Below are positions 25,450-34,229 of a stretch of 64,000 nucleotides of DNA, one piece after another. This stretch comes from Glacieibacterium sp965200405 (GTDB lineage Bacteria; Pseudomonadota; Alphaproteobacteria; Sphingomonadales; Sphingomonadaceae): NCBI RefSeq assembly GCF_965200405.1, contig NZ_OZ241356.1, positions 744,001-808,000 of the forward strand, read 5' to 3'. Within the stretch, counting starts at the first letter, position 1. Every line of letters begins with the position of its first letter. Both the position numbers and the translations under genes were made by a program. Below the pieces are notes generated by a model. It did no database searches. It was given only the letters and a program-made list of their open reading frames with translations, and had not been told where the DNA came from.

Positions 25450-26342
25450 ACCGCCACCGGCGCCGGGATGGCGGGATGCGGGTCATAGCCGTCGACGGCA
25501 AAATCCTCGAAGCGGTAGTCGAGGATCGACGCCGGCCGTCGGGTCAGGCGCAGCGTCGGGAAGCCCTTGGGCTCGCGCGACAATTGCGTCTGCACCAGCT
25601 CGGCATGGTTGAGATAGACGTGACAATCGGCGCCCATCCAGACGATCTCGCCGGCCTCCAGATCACACTGCTGCGCCAGCATCCGCAGCAGCACCGCCGC
25701 CTCGAAGATGTTGAAGGCAAAGCCGAGACCAAGGTCGCACGACCGCTGGTACAGGATGCCCGACAGGCGGCCATCCGCGACGAAATATTGATAGGTCATG
25801 TGGCACGGCGGCAGCGCCATGCGGTCGAGGTCGGCGACGTTCCAGCCTGTGAAGATGTGCCGCCGCGACGCCGGATTGTGCCGTAGCCCCTCGACCAGCG
25901 CGGCGATCTGGTCGATGCCTTCCGCATCGCCGGGGTGGCGCGGCCAGTGTCGCCATTGATGACCATAGACCGGCCCGAGGTCGCCCCACTCCGCCGCGAA
26001 CGCCGGGTCGCCGAGCAGCCGCGCTTGGAACTCATCGCGGCTTAGTACCTCGCCGGTCGCCTTGGCGTGCCGCGCCATCGGCCAGTCGGTCCAGATATGG
26101 ACGCCTTGCGCGACCAGCGGCACGATCGAGGTTTCGCCCGACAGGAACCACAAAAGCTCGCGAACTGCAGTCTTCCAGAATACTCGCTTGGTGGTCAGCA
26201 GCGGGATCGTGCCATCCGACAAGTCGAAACGCAGGGTCTGCCCGAACAGCGCACGCGTCCCGGTGCCGGTCCGGTCACCGCGTTCGACGCCGTGTTGCCA
26301 GGTACGGCGTAGAAGATCCGAATACTGCGTCTCTGGAAACAT
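25446..26342 (-). CDS. thyA: Thymidylate synthase (ThyA)
   Basis: A 298-aa enzyme converting dUMP to dTMP with methylenetetrahydrofolate. Visible features are RTGTGTRALFGQTLRF, the active-site loop ALPPCHMTYQYFV with the nucleophilic Cys, RSCDLGLGFAFNI and NHAELVQTQL. First gene of the folA-ribF-ileS-lspA operon. The presence of the folate-type ThyA together with tdk elsewhere in the window gives both de novo and salvage routes to dTMP. Confidence 0.97.
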   Translation of the reverse strand: MFPETQYSDLLRRTWQHGVERGDRTGTGTRALFGQTLRFDLSDGTIPLLTTKRVFWKTAVRELLWFLSGETSIVPLVAQGVHIWTDWPMARHAKATGEVLSRDEFQARLLGDPAFAAEWGDLGPVYGHQWRHWPRHPGDAEGIDQIAALVEGLRHNPASRRHIFTGWNVADLDRMALPPCHMTYQYFVADGRLSGILYQRSCDLGLGFAFNIFEAAVLLRMLAQQCDLEAGEIVWMGADCHVYLNHAELVQTQLSREPKGFPTLRLTRRPASILDYRFEDFAVDGYDPHPAIPAPVAV

Positions 26343-26698
26343 TTATCGCCTGTTCACTACCCCTAATCGGGGATGTAGTTGCGCGTTCGCCGCCCGCCCA
26401 TAGTCCGCGCGACCCTGTCGGGCCGGTAGAGGAACAAGGCCGTTTCCATCAATTCCAATCTTGGCCTCGCGCGCCCGCTGCGCAATTGCCCTGTCTGCAA
26501 GCCGTCGTCAAAGGTGCCCTCCGATCCTTCCATCGACCGGCTCGAATGAATCGGCATCGGCGACGTCGCGGCGTGAAGTCGTGCCCGACCTGCCGGCTGT
26601 CGAGGGTGTCCCGGCTGCAAATCGCTAGTCCCGCAAACGGCCCTCCCCGTGTGCCGGGATTCGACTGCGTCGGGGCACCCGAACCAAGGTCCGCCTGA
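26343..26698. other. 356-bp divergent intergenic region
   Basis: This lies between thyA (minus) and the NfrB-like gene (plus) and should hold both promoters. I see no riboswitch, repeat or strong hairpin. A 56-codon minus-strand frame (about 26533 to 26363, starting MEGSEG, ending just before thyA) has fairly GC-rich third positions but no recognisable domain and no good ribosome site, so it is not called as a gene. Confidence 0.5.
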
Positions 26699-28102
26699 AT
26701 GGTGGCGGTAACGCCCTTGCTGGCCGCCGCGCTGGTCCACGGCGTTGCCCGGGAGACGCTGCACCTCGCAGCAACCGGACTAGCTCTGTTCAGCCTCGAC
26801 GACCTGGCCATCGACATCATCTTCTTTGCGCGGGCTGGCTGGCGACGCTGCACGATCTACCGCGTGAATAATCGTTCTGTAGCCGCAACGTTGCGGCGCG
26901 ACTCGGCGGCTGCTATGGCGATACTGGTGCCTGCTTGGGATGAATCGGCGGTGATCGGCGCGATGCTTCGCGACCTGATCAACCGTCTCGACTATCCCAG
27001 CTACCGGGTGTTCGTCGGCGTCTATCCCAACGATCCCGAGACGCGCGAGGCTGTCGCGACGGTCACTGATCCACGGATCATCACGGTCGATTGCGACCGG
27101 CCGGGACCAACGACCAAGGCGGATTGCCTCAACCATCTATGGCGAGCCCTGGTGGCGGAGGAAATGCGCGGCGGCGAGCGCTTCAAGGCGGTCGTGCTGC
27201 ACGATGCAGAGGATGTCGTCGATCCACGCGAGTTGCGGGTATTCGATCATCTCATCGGGCGGCTGGCGATGGTGCAGTTGCCGGTGCTGCCGCTCGTCGA
27301 CCCCGCCTCACGCTGGGTCAGCGGCCATTACCTTGATGAATTCGCCGAGGCGCACGGCAAGGACATGGTGGTGCGCGAGGCGCTCGGCGCCGCGGTGCCG
27401 AGTGCTGGCGTCGCCTGCGCCATCGACCGGGACATGCTGGGCCGCATCGCCGACCTTGCCGGAGGCAAGCCGTTCGATCCGAATTGCCTGACCGAGGATT
27501 ACGAGATTGGCATCAAGATCAAGGCGCTCGGCGGGCGCGGTGCGCTGGTGCGCATCGCCGGCGACGCTGGCGGCGGCGTGGTCGCAACGCGGGAGCATTT
27601 TCCTGCCACGATCGATACCGCGCTGCGCCAGAAAACCCGCTGGCTCCTCGGCATCGCGTTCGGCGGCTGGGATCGACTGGGCTGGGGTGGCGGCTGGGCC
27701 GACCGCTTCATGCTGATGCGCGACCGCAAGGTGATCGTCGCGGCACTGCTAACGCTATTCGGCTATGCCGCCATGGCGCTGGTCCTGCTGGATACGTTGC
27801 TTGCCGCGATCATACCGGGCGCGGCGAAGTTCACGCCGCTGGTGGCACCAGGTAGCCTTCTTGCGGCAACCTTGATGTTCACGACGTCGGTGCTCGTATG
27901 GCGTCTGGTCATGCGCGCCGGCTTCACCGCTTCTGTCCACGGCTGGCGCGAAGGGCTGCGGGCTGTGCCCCGGGTTGTCGTCGGCAACCTGATCAACGCT
28001 CTGGCAGCGTGGCGAGCTACCTTTCGTTACCTGGCGATACGGCGAGGGCGCGCCGAACTGACGTGGGACAAGACCGCTCACCGCTTCCCGGGCGTAGAAT
28101 GA
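26699..28102 (+). CDS. NfrB-like inner-membrane family 2 glycosyltransferase (no MshEN domain)
   Basis: A 467-aa processive GT2 enzyme. N-terminal membrane segments are followed by MAILVPAWDESAVIG, VFVGVYPNDPETREAV and RPGPTTKADCLN, which match the NfrB (phage N4 adsorption protein B) subgroup. Catalytic motifs are intact: DAED (residues 169-172), TED (265-267) and QKTRW (311-315). Two or more C-terminal helices form the glycan channel. E. coli NfrB continues with a c-di-GMP-binding MshEN domain. This protein stops before it, so control by c-di-GMP would have to be lost or indirect. Its stop overlaps the NfrA-like start (ATGA). Probably secretes a polysaccharide of unknown sugar. Confidence 0.85.
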   Translation: MVAVTPLLAAALVHGVARETLHLAATGLALFSLDDLAIDIIFFARAGWRRCTIYRVNNRSVAATLRRDSAAAMAILVPAWDESAVIGAMLRDLINRLDYPSYRVFVGVYPNDPETREAVATVTDPRIITVDCDRPGPTTKADCLNHLWRALVAEEMRGGERFKAVVLHDAEDVVDPRELRVFDHLIGRLAMVQLPVLPLVDPASRWVSGHYLDEFAEAHGKDMVVREALGAAVPSAGVACAIDRDMLGRIADLAGGKPFDPNCLTEDYEIGIKIKALGGRGALVRIAGDAGGGVVATREHFPATIDTALRQKTRWLLGIAFGGWDRLGWGGGWADRFMLMRDRKVIVAALLTLFGYAAMALVLLDTLLAAIIPGAAKFTPLVAPGSLLAATLMFTTSVLVWRLVMRAGFTASVHGWREGLRAVPRVVVGNLINALAAWRATFRYLAIRRGRAELTWDKTAHRFPGVE

Positions 28103-29349
28103 GGGTAGGTCCGCTACGCTTCCTGGCGCTGTTCGGCACTGCTGCGTTTGCGCTCGGTGCCAGCCGTATCCCCGACCTCGCCACCGGCATGAAGACCGAC
28201 ATGGCGGCGGCGAGCGAGGACCCGACGGACCTTTCCGCCGCCGCGTCGTCCGACGAGGCGTTGCCACACCGGATCGTGCTGCAGCCGTGGCATCAGCATC
28301 AAGCACTGCCGTTGGTAATTCGTCTTCGCGAGCCGGCTCGGTTACCAGAGCGTAGGCCGCCGCCGCGAGTTCGATTAGTCGCCGCCGTACCGACCCGAGC
28401 AGCGCTGGCCATCACACAGCCACAACTGCCGTGGAACGACGTCGCAGTGTTCACCGATAGCGCCGGGCCGGACGCAACCCGATTGGCCGCCGCGCCTCAG
28501 GACAGTTGGGTGTTCACGCCACCGCCTGCGTCCGAGCAGCCGGGATTTTCCAGCCAGCAGTTCGCCACCGCCGCCTACGGCCAGTTGAAGTCAGGCAACC
28601 GTCGCGCCGCAGCCAGGGCTTTCGAGAAGGCGCTCGGCGAGACACCCGACGACACCAACGCGCCTGCCTGGCGTTCGCAGCTTGCCTTGATGCGGCGCCG
28701 CTGGTCGGGTGAGGTCTATCTGCTCGGTCGTGAGCAAGGCCCTAACGGCCTCGGCGTGGCGCCGCTGCTTGGCGGTGGACAGGCGGGCAGCACCTTGTCG
28801 TTCACACCCGACCCGCTGGCGCGCCAGCCGTTCTCGGTAACGCTGCGCACTGCCATTCCACTGCGCGGCGATGGGCTCGGCACCGGCTTCGAAGGCCATG
28901 GAGCACAGGTCGCGCTGGGTGCGCGCTGGCAGGCCCTGCCGTGGATGGCGCTATCCGCCGAGCGCCTCGTAGCTGTCGGCAGCCAGGGCCGCGACGCCTG
29001 GACCCTGCGGGCCGCAGGCGGCGGTTCGCACAAGGTCGGCCGATTGCTCGTCGACGGCTACGCCGAGGCCGGTGTCGTCGGCGCCAGCCGCCGCGACGTC
29101 TATGCCAGCGTCCAGGCCCGCGCCGTCGTGCCGATCCCGATCGCTTCTGGGTGGACATTGCAGCCCGGCGTCGGTCTGTGGTCGAGTGTCCAGCGTGCCG
29201 GCGGGCAGACACTCGACCGCGTCGATGTCGGACCGACTGTCAGCCTGCAACTGCCGCATGCCACGCTGAGCCTGGACTACCGCTACCGCGTCACCGGTAA
29301 CGTCCGCCCGGACAGCGGCGTCGCCCTGACCCTTTCAGCGCGCTTCTAG
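28099..29349 (+). CDS. NfrA-like outer-membrane glycan export protein (short form)
   Basis: A 416-aa exported protein. A signal peptide lies within residues 1-22, followed by a low-complexity Pro/Arg/Ala region to about 150. A TPR-like segment comes next (FATAAYGQLKSGNRRAAARAFEKAL, about residues 155-180), then a C-terminal half of alternating beta strands ending in an aromatic Phe (LTLSARF), typical of an outer-membrane barrel. This C-terminal part resembles the NfrA barrel, whose E. coli version has a much longer TPR region (about 990 aa in total). Translational coupling to the glycosyltransferase supports a synthesis and export pair. It ends four bases inside the convergent MerR gene. Confidence 0.75.
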   Translation: MRVGPLRFLALFGTAAFALGASRIPDLATGMKTDMAAASEDPTDLSAAASSDEALPHRIVLQPWHQHQALPLVIRLREPARLPERRPPPRVRLVAAVPTRAALAITQPQLPWNDVAVFTDSAGPDATRLAAAPQDSWVFTPPPASEQPGFSSQQFATAAYGQLKSGNRRAAARAFEKALGETPDDTNAPAWRSQLALMRRRWSGEVYLLGREQGPNGLGVAPLLGGGQAGSTLSFTPDPLARQPFSVTLRTAIPLRGDGLGTGFEGHGAQVALGARWQALPWMALSAERLVAVGSQGRDAWTLRAAGGGSHKVGRLLVDGYAEAGVVGASRRDVYASVQARAVVPIPIASGWTLQPGVGLWSSVQRAGGQTLDRVDVGPTVSLQLPHATLSLDYRYRVTGNVRPDSGVALTLSARF

Positions 29350-30053
29350 CTGTCGTCGTTGGCGGTGGGGCGGCGTGCGCCCAGCTTGTTCAGCAGCGAC
29401 CGCGTCCGCAGCAAGCCGAGCAACTCGTTGATCGACGCGACGCCACGCTCGGCCATGTCGGTCGCCTCGGCCTCGTCGATCCGGCCGGCGGTGTGCTCGA
29501 AGAACAGCCGCATTTCCTGGGTCGTAACCCACTCCACGAAATCCAGGTAAAATTTCATGCTCTCGGTGGTGAAACCGCGTTCGCTGGTGAAGCCGGTCGT
29601 CCGCAGGTCACCCAGCACCCGCATGATCGTCGCGTCGCGGGCCGACATCGTGCCCGCCGCATCGACCGCGATCACCCCCGCCGCCGATTGCTGGTCGATA
29701 TCCTCGTCGCCGCAGCCCGTCTGGGCCATCACGTCCGACACGGCGACACGCGGCGCATCATGGTCGAGCCGGGCCCGTAGCACACTGTCGAGTTCGGGAA
29801 ACGCCTGCGGCTCCAGCCAACGCTCGCCGCCATCTTCACCGCCTGCGTCCAGCAACGAGCGGATCACCGCAAGCGGCAGGAAGCGTTCCTCCTGCAGTCG
29901 CTTTATAGCTTTCAAGCGCGTGACATGCGCCTCGCTGTATGATGCTGAGTTGCGGCTCGCACGCGTCGGCTCGGGCAACAGGCCCTCGCGAATATAATAG
30001 CGAATGGTCTCGCGGCCCACGCCAGTCCGTTGTTCCAGTTCGCGCATTCGCAT
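29346..30053 (-). CDS. MerR-family transcriptional regulator
   Basis: A 235-aa regulator. The N-terminal MerR helix-turn-helix reads RELEQRTGVGRETIRYYIREGLLP, here described only in part, with the expected SYSEAHVTRLKAIKRLQ second helix. The C-terminal 150 residues are helical and contain no metal-binding Cys cluster, so it is not a typical metal sensor. It is tail-to-tail with the NfrA-like gene (four-base overlap of stops) and divergent from the DNA ligase gene, whose promoter it could control. The effector is unknown. Confidence 0.85.
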   Translation of the reverse strand: MRMRELEQRTGVGRETIRYYIREGLLPEPTRASRNSASYSEAHVTRLKAIKRLQEERFLPLAVIRSLLDAGGEDGGERWLEPQAFPELDSVLRARLDHDAPRVAVSDVMAQTGCGDEDIDQQSAAGVIAVDAAGTMSARDATIMRVLGDLRTTGFTSERGFTTESMKFYLDFVEWVTTQEMRLFFEHTAGRIDEAEATDMAERGVASINELLGLLRTRSLLNKLGARRPTANDDS

Positions 30054-30154
30054 AGTACCCGGCTAGCATCGCCGCACGTCCGGCGCTACGCCTTCGATCG
30101 GACCGTGTGCGGCAAGGCTTGAGCCATTTCGCGCTGCCCCTACGTTACGCGTCC

Positions 30155-31744
30155 ATGCAGGCCTTCGCCGCCCTTCTCGATGCGCTCGTCTACACGCGGT
30201 CGCGCAATGCCAAGCTGCGCCTGATCGGCGATTACCTGCGCGCGACGCCCGATCCCGATCGCGGCTGGGCACTGGCCGCCCTGACTGGCGGGCTCAGCCT
30301 GAAAGCCGTGCAGCCCAAGCTGATCCGCCTGCTGATCGAGGACCGCGTCGACCCGGTGCTGTTTGCCATGAGCTACGACTATGTCGGCGACCTTGCCGAG
30401 ACGGTCGCTCTGCTGTGGCCCGACCCGCTGGTGGCCGAACTGCGTCCGCCGCCGACACTGAACGAGGTCGTCGAGCGACTGTCCGACCTAGCCCGCGCCG
30501 ACGCGGCAGCAGTGATGACCGAGCTGATGGACCGGCTCGATGCACAGGGCCGGTATGCGCTGCTCAAGTTGGCGACCGGAGCCTTGCGCATCGGCATCTC
30601 GGCACGGCTGGCGAAGACTGCGTTCGCCCAAGGATTCGGCGTCGAGGTCGATGCGGTCGAGGAGGTCTGGCACGGCATCCATCCGCCCTACCCGGCCTTG
30701 TTCGCCTGGGGCTCCGGCACCGGCGAACAGCCAAGCCACACCAGCGTGCCGGTGTTCCGCCCGTTCATGCTGGCCCATCCGCTCGAAGAGCTCAAGGTCG
30801 ACCTCGCCGATTATGCCGCAGAGTGGAAGTGGGACGGGATTCGGGTCCAGCTGGTCCATGTCGCCGGCGAGACCCGGCTGTTCTCGCGCGCCGGCGACGA
30901 CATTACCCGCAGCTTCCCAGACGTCGCCGCCGCCTACTCTAAACCGGCCGTCCTCGACGGCGAATTGCTGGTGCGCGGCGACTTCCAGGGCGGCGGCCAT
31001 GAGAACGAGGGTGCTGCCAGCTTCAACGCACTCCAGCAGCGGCTCAACCGCAAGGCTGTCACTGCCAAAGCAATGGCGGATTTTCCTGCATTCGTCCGGC
31101 TTTACGACATTCTGTACGACGGCGACGAAGATCTTCGGGCCTTGCCGTGGACCGAACGTCGCGTTCGCCTGGAGGCACTGATGCCCAGCCTCGATCCTGG
31201 CCGCTTCGATTTGTCCGCGGTAATCGACGCGCCGGACTTCGAGGCTTTGATGGAGATCCGCCTCGGGACCCGCGACGCGGCGATCGAGGGGTTGATGCTC
31301 AAGCGCCGCGACTCGCCCTATGTGCCGGGACGCCGCACCGGCCTGTGGTACAAATGGAAGCGCGATCCGCTCGTTGCCGACTGCGTCATGATGTATGCGC
31401 AACGCGGCCACGGCAAACGGTCGAGCTTCTACTCCGACTATACCTTCGGCTGCTGGACCGAAACGGGCGAGCTGCTGCCGGTCGGCAAGGCCTATAGCGG
31501 TTTCACCGACGAGGAGCTCGGCTGGCTCGATCGCTGGGTCAGAAACCACACGACGGCACGGTTTGGACCGGTTCGCGAGGTTGAAAAGGCCCTTGTGCTC
31601 GAGGTAGCGTTTGATTCGCTCCACCATTCGAGCCGGCACAAGTCCGGCTTGGCGATGCGTTTTCCCCGAATCGCCCGCATTCGCGCCGACAAGCCGGCAG
31701 CAGAAGCTGATAGGATTGTTGGACTGTTAAAGCTGGTGACGTGA
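30155..31744 (+). CDS. ATP-dependent DNA ligase
   Basis: A 529-aa ligase. An N-terminal helical DNA-binding domain (residues 1-200) precedes the adenylation domain, with the active-site motif EWKWDGIR (nucleophile Lys225), RLFSRAGDDITRSFPD, the VLDGELLV motif and KRRDSPYVPGRRTGLWYKWKRDPL, here one long run described in pieces, then an OB-fold. Length and N-terminal domain fit the bacterial ligase usually encoded with an Lhr-like helicase and an MBL-fold exonuclease. None of these partners is adjacent. The ATG at 30155 follows a run of unconserved codons, so the start is an estimate. Confidence 0.92.
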   Translation: MQAFAALLDALVYTRSRNAKLRLIGDYLRATPDPDRGWALAALTGGLSLKAVQPKLIRLLIEDRVDPVLFAMSYDYVGDLAETVALLWPDPLVAELRPPPTLNEVVERLSDLARADAAAVMTELMDRLDAQGRYALLKLATGALRIGISARLAKTAFAQGFGVEVDAVEEVWHGIHPPYPALFAWGSGTGEQPSHTSVPVFRPFMLAHPLEELKVDLADYAAEWKWDGIRVQLVHVAGETRLFSRAGDDITRSFPDVAAAYSKPAVLDGELLVRGDFQGGGHENEGAASFNALQQRLNRKAVTAKAMADFPAFVRLYDILYDGDEDLRALPWTERRVRLEALMPSLDPGRFDLSAVIDAPDFEALMEIRLGTRDAAIEGLMLKRRDSPYVPGRRTGLWYKWKRDPLVADCVMMYAQRGHGKRSSFYSDYTFGCWTETGELLPVGKAYSGFTDEELGWLDRWVRNHTTARFGPVREVEKALVLEVAFDSLHHSSRHKSGLAMRFPRIARIRADKPAAEADRIVGLLKLVT

Positions 31745-31834
31745 TTGTTTCGCAGGCAGAGGATAATCCAGCTTGCCAAATGGACGCCACCACGATTTGT
31801 GTGGATAACTATTCAGACTGTGCCGGGGGGCTCA

Positions 31835-32083
31835 ATGGCTATCGAAGAGATCGATCTGGGGGACGGAGAGCTTCTCGCTTTCGCCCTTAACTTCGCCGGG
31901 AGTAGTCCTGCTGCTCCAGTGGCGGCACATCTGCTCGATGAGTTCGGCGATGTCGAGGTCATTCTGGCGTCCGATCCGTCCGACCTGCGCAGCCGTGGCG
32001 GCCTCGATAATCGGTCGGTGGCGATCCTGAAGCTGCTCCACGCTTTCCGCAGCGACAACCGCCGGGACATGCTGCTCAACTAG
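31835..32083 (+). CDS. RadC-like N-terminal domain fragment
   Basis: An 82-aa protein resembling only the N-terminal helical (helix-hairpin-helix-like) part of RadC/UPF0758: LLAFALNFAGSSPAAPVAAH, LLDEFGDVEVILASDPSDL and SVAILKLLHAF follow the same spacing as in full RadC. The JAB/MPN metalloprotease-like domain that normally follows is missing, as the frame ends and the convergent gene begins. It could be a decayed radC or a domain kept on its own. A GGGGGG stretch six bases ahead of the ATG supports translation. Base composition is lower than the average of the window. Confidence 0.55.
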   Translation: MAIEEIDLGDGELLAFALNFAGSSPAAPVAAHLLDEFGDVEVILASDPSDLRSRGGLDNRSVAILKLLHAFRSDNRRDMLLN

Positions 32084-33272
32084 GCCATTGCGCCTCGTAG
32101 CGCGCCAGCCCGGCGTCGAGATCGGCGATCAGATCGGCGGGATCCTCCAGGCCGATATGGAGGCGGACGACGGCGCCGGCGCTGACGAAGCGGGTCGCGG
32201 TGCGGACGCGGTTGGGTTCGACCGGGAGGATCAGGCTCTCGAAGCCGCCCCAGCTGAAGCCGATGCCGAAATGCTCGAGGTGGTCGATCAGCGGCCCGGT
32301 CTGGGCGCGCGTGCCGCGCTTGAGGGTGAAACCGAACAGCCCGCTGGCGCCCTTGAAGTCGCGACTCCACAGTGCGTGGCCGGGATCATCAGGCAGGCCG
32401 GGGTGGAGCACCCGCTCGACCGCCGGGTGCCGGGCCAGCCAACGCGCGACGGCGAGACCATTGGCCTCGTGCTGCTTCAGCCTCAGGCCGAGCGTGCGCA
32501 GGCCGCGCAGTGCCAGCGCGGCGTCGTCGGGGGCGACATGCTGGCCGAGGCGGTAGGTCGTCTCCTTGAGGCGCGGCAGCCAGGCGGCGTTGGCAGTAAC
32601 GGCGCCCATCATCAGGTCGCTGTGGCCGCCGACGTATTTGGTCACCGCCTGCATGCTGAGGTCGATGCCGTGCGCCATCGAGGCGAACAGTAGCGGCGTC
32701 GCCCAGGTGTTGTCGAGGATCGTCGCGATGCCGTGCCGCCGCGCCACTTCGACGATGGCGGGGATGTCCTGCACCTCGAATGTCAGCGAGCCCGGTGATT
32801 CGAGCAGGATCCCGCGGGTGTTGGGCCGGATCAGCGCCTCGATGCCGGCACCGATCAGCGGATCGTAATAGGTCGTCTCGACACCGAAGCGCTTGAGCAT
32901 GCGGTCGGCGAACAGGCGGGTCGGGTCGTAGGTGCTGTCGACGATGAGCAGGTGGTCGCCGCTGCTGGCAACTGTCAGCAATGCCGCCGCCAGCGCCGCG
33001 ACGCCGCTGGGGAACAGCTTGGTGCCGGCAGCGCCCGGATCGATCTCGGTCAGCGCGGCCTCCAGCGCCCATTGCGTCGGAGTGCCGCGGCGGCCGTAGT
33101 TCAGCCCGTCGTCGGGCGCCTTAATGCTGGCATCCAGCACCGCGAGGCTGTCGAACAGGATCGTCGAGGCGCGCCAGACCGGCGGGTTGACGATGCCCCG
33201 GCCGGTCGGACCATGGGTCCAGTCGGGATTACGCCCCGCCTCGACCAGCCGTGTCGCCTCGGATTTGCTCAC
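32076..33272 (-). CDS. metC: Cystathionine beta-lyase (PLP-dependent, MetC type)
   Basis: Cys/Met metabolism PLP enzyme of 398 aa. Visible family features are YGRRGTPTQWALEAALTEID, FPSGVAALAAALL, SPGSLTFEVQD, DNTWATPLLF and the PLP lysine in SMQAVTKYVGGHSDLMMG. The pattern matches bacterial cystathionine beta-lyases (methionine synthesis) rather than gamma-synthases. The GTG start overlaps the sseA stop (GTGA), pairing two sulfur-metabolism genes. Its stop runs eight bases into the convergent RadC-like gene. Confidence 0.88.
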   Translation of the reverse strand: MSKSEATRLVEAGRNPDWTHGPTGRGIVNPPVWRASTILFDSLAVLDASIKAPDDGLNYGRRGTPTQWALEAALTEIDPGAAGTKLFPSGVAALAAALLTVASSGDHLLIVDSTYDPTRLFADRMLKRFGVETTYYDPLIGAGIEALIRPNTRGILLESPGSLTFEVQDIPAIVEVARRHGIATILDNTWATPLLFASMAHGIDLSMQAVTKYVGGHSDLMMGAVTANAAWLPRLKETTYRLGQHVAPDDAALALRGLRTLGLRLKQHEANGLAVARWLARHPAVERVLHPGLPDDPGHALWSRDFKGASGLFGFTLKRGTRAQTGPLIDHLEHFGIGFSWGGFESLILPVEPNRVRTATRFVSAGAVVRLHIGLEDPADLIADLDAGLARYEAQWPS

Positions 33273-34111
33273 GCCGCTCCGGTGACCACCGGGTTGGTCG
33301 GCGAGGCGCCCCATTCGGACCAGCTGCCGTCGTACAGCGCAAGGTTCTTGGCCCCGAGCAGCGTCGCGCCGAAGTAGATCACGGCGGCGGTGATGCCCGA
33401 ACCGCAGGTCGTGACGATCGGCTTGGCGATATCGACCCCGGCGGCGGTGAACGCGGACTGCAGCGCCTCGCCCTGCTTCCAGGTGCCGTCCTCGTTGAAC
33501 AGCAGGCCGATGGGCAGGTTCTTGGAGCCAGGGATGTGACCGCCGCGCAGGTTTTCGCGCGGCTCGGGCTCGGTCCCGGCGAAGCGGGCGGCGGAGCGGG
33601 CATCGACGACCTGCTCGGCCTTGGTCTTGAGGTTCTCGAGCATCTGCGCCTGGGTGCGGACGTTCTTCTTGTCGGCCCAGACGGTGAAGTGGCGGTGGCG
33701 AACGACCGGCTTGCCCGACTCCATCTGGCGGCCTTCGGAGTGCCATTTGGCAAGCCCGCCGTCGAGGATAGCGACTTCGTGTGCGCCGAACAGGCCCAGC
33801 ATCCACCAGGCACGGGCCGAGGAGTGCAGCGGCGAATCGTCATAGACGACGATGCGGCTGCCATCGCCGAGACCGAGCGCCTGCATGCGGCTGGCGAACT
33901 TCTCGGCGGGCGGCAGCATGTGCGGCACGTCGGTGGCGGTATCGACGATCTCGTCGAGGTCGAAGAACACCGCGCCCGGGATGTGCGCTGCTTCGAACGC
34001 GGCGCGCGCATCGCCCTTCATGCCGGGGGCCAGCACCGTCGCATCGATGACCCGCAGGTCGCTCTTGCCGAGTTCGGCCGCGAGCCATTCGGTCGTCACC
34101 AAGGGGGTCAT
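33269..34111 (-). CDS. sseA: 3-mercaptopyruvate sulfurtransferase
   Basis: Two-domain rhodanese-fold enzyme of 280 aa that transfers sulfur from 3-mercaptopyruvate to thiol or cyanide acceptors. The active-site loop is CGSGITA with nucleophile Cys236, the loop typical of SseA rather than thiosulfate sulfurtransferases. GGHIPGSKNLP and DARSAARF are the usual second-domain motifs. First gene of a two-gene operon with metC, divergent from queF. Confidence 0.94.
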   Translation of the reverse strand: MTPLVTTEWLAAELGKSDLRVIDATVLAPGMKGDARAAFEAAHIPGAVFFDLDEIVDTATDVPHMLPPAEKFASRMQALGLGDGSRIVVYDDSPLHSSARAWWMLGLFGAHEVAILDGGLAKWHSEGRQMESGKPVVRHRHFTVWADKKNVRTQAQMLENLKTKAEQVVDARSAARFAGTEPEPRENLRGGHIPGSKNLPIGLLFNEDGTWKQGEALQSAFTAAGVDIAKPIVTTCGSGITAAVIYFGATLLGAKNLALYDGSWSEWGASPTNPVVTGAA

Positions 34112-34229
34112 GCACGCAGCTCCTGTTGTCGTTATCGTTGCAATAGCGGCGTGCCCTTAACCTGTCACCCTGCTTGCGGTTTCACCATGGCCTACTTGCG
34201 GTTGCTTCACTCGATGCTAGGTCGAAGCA

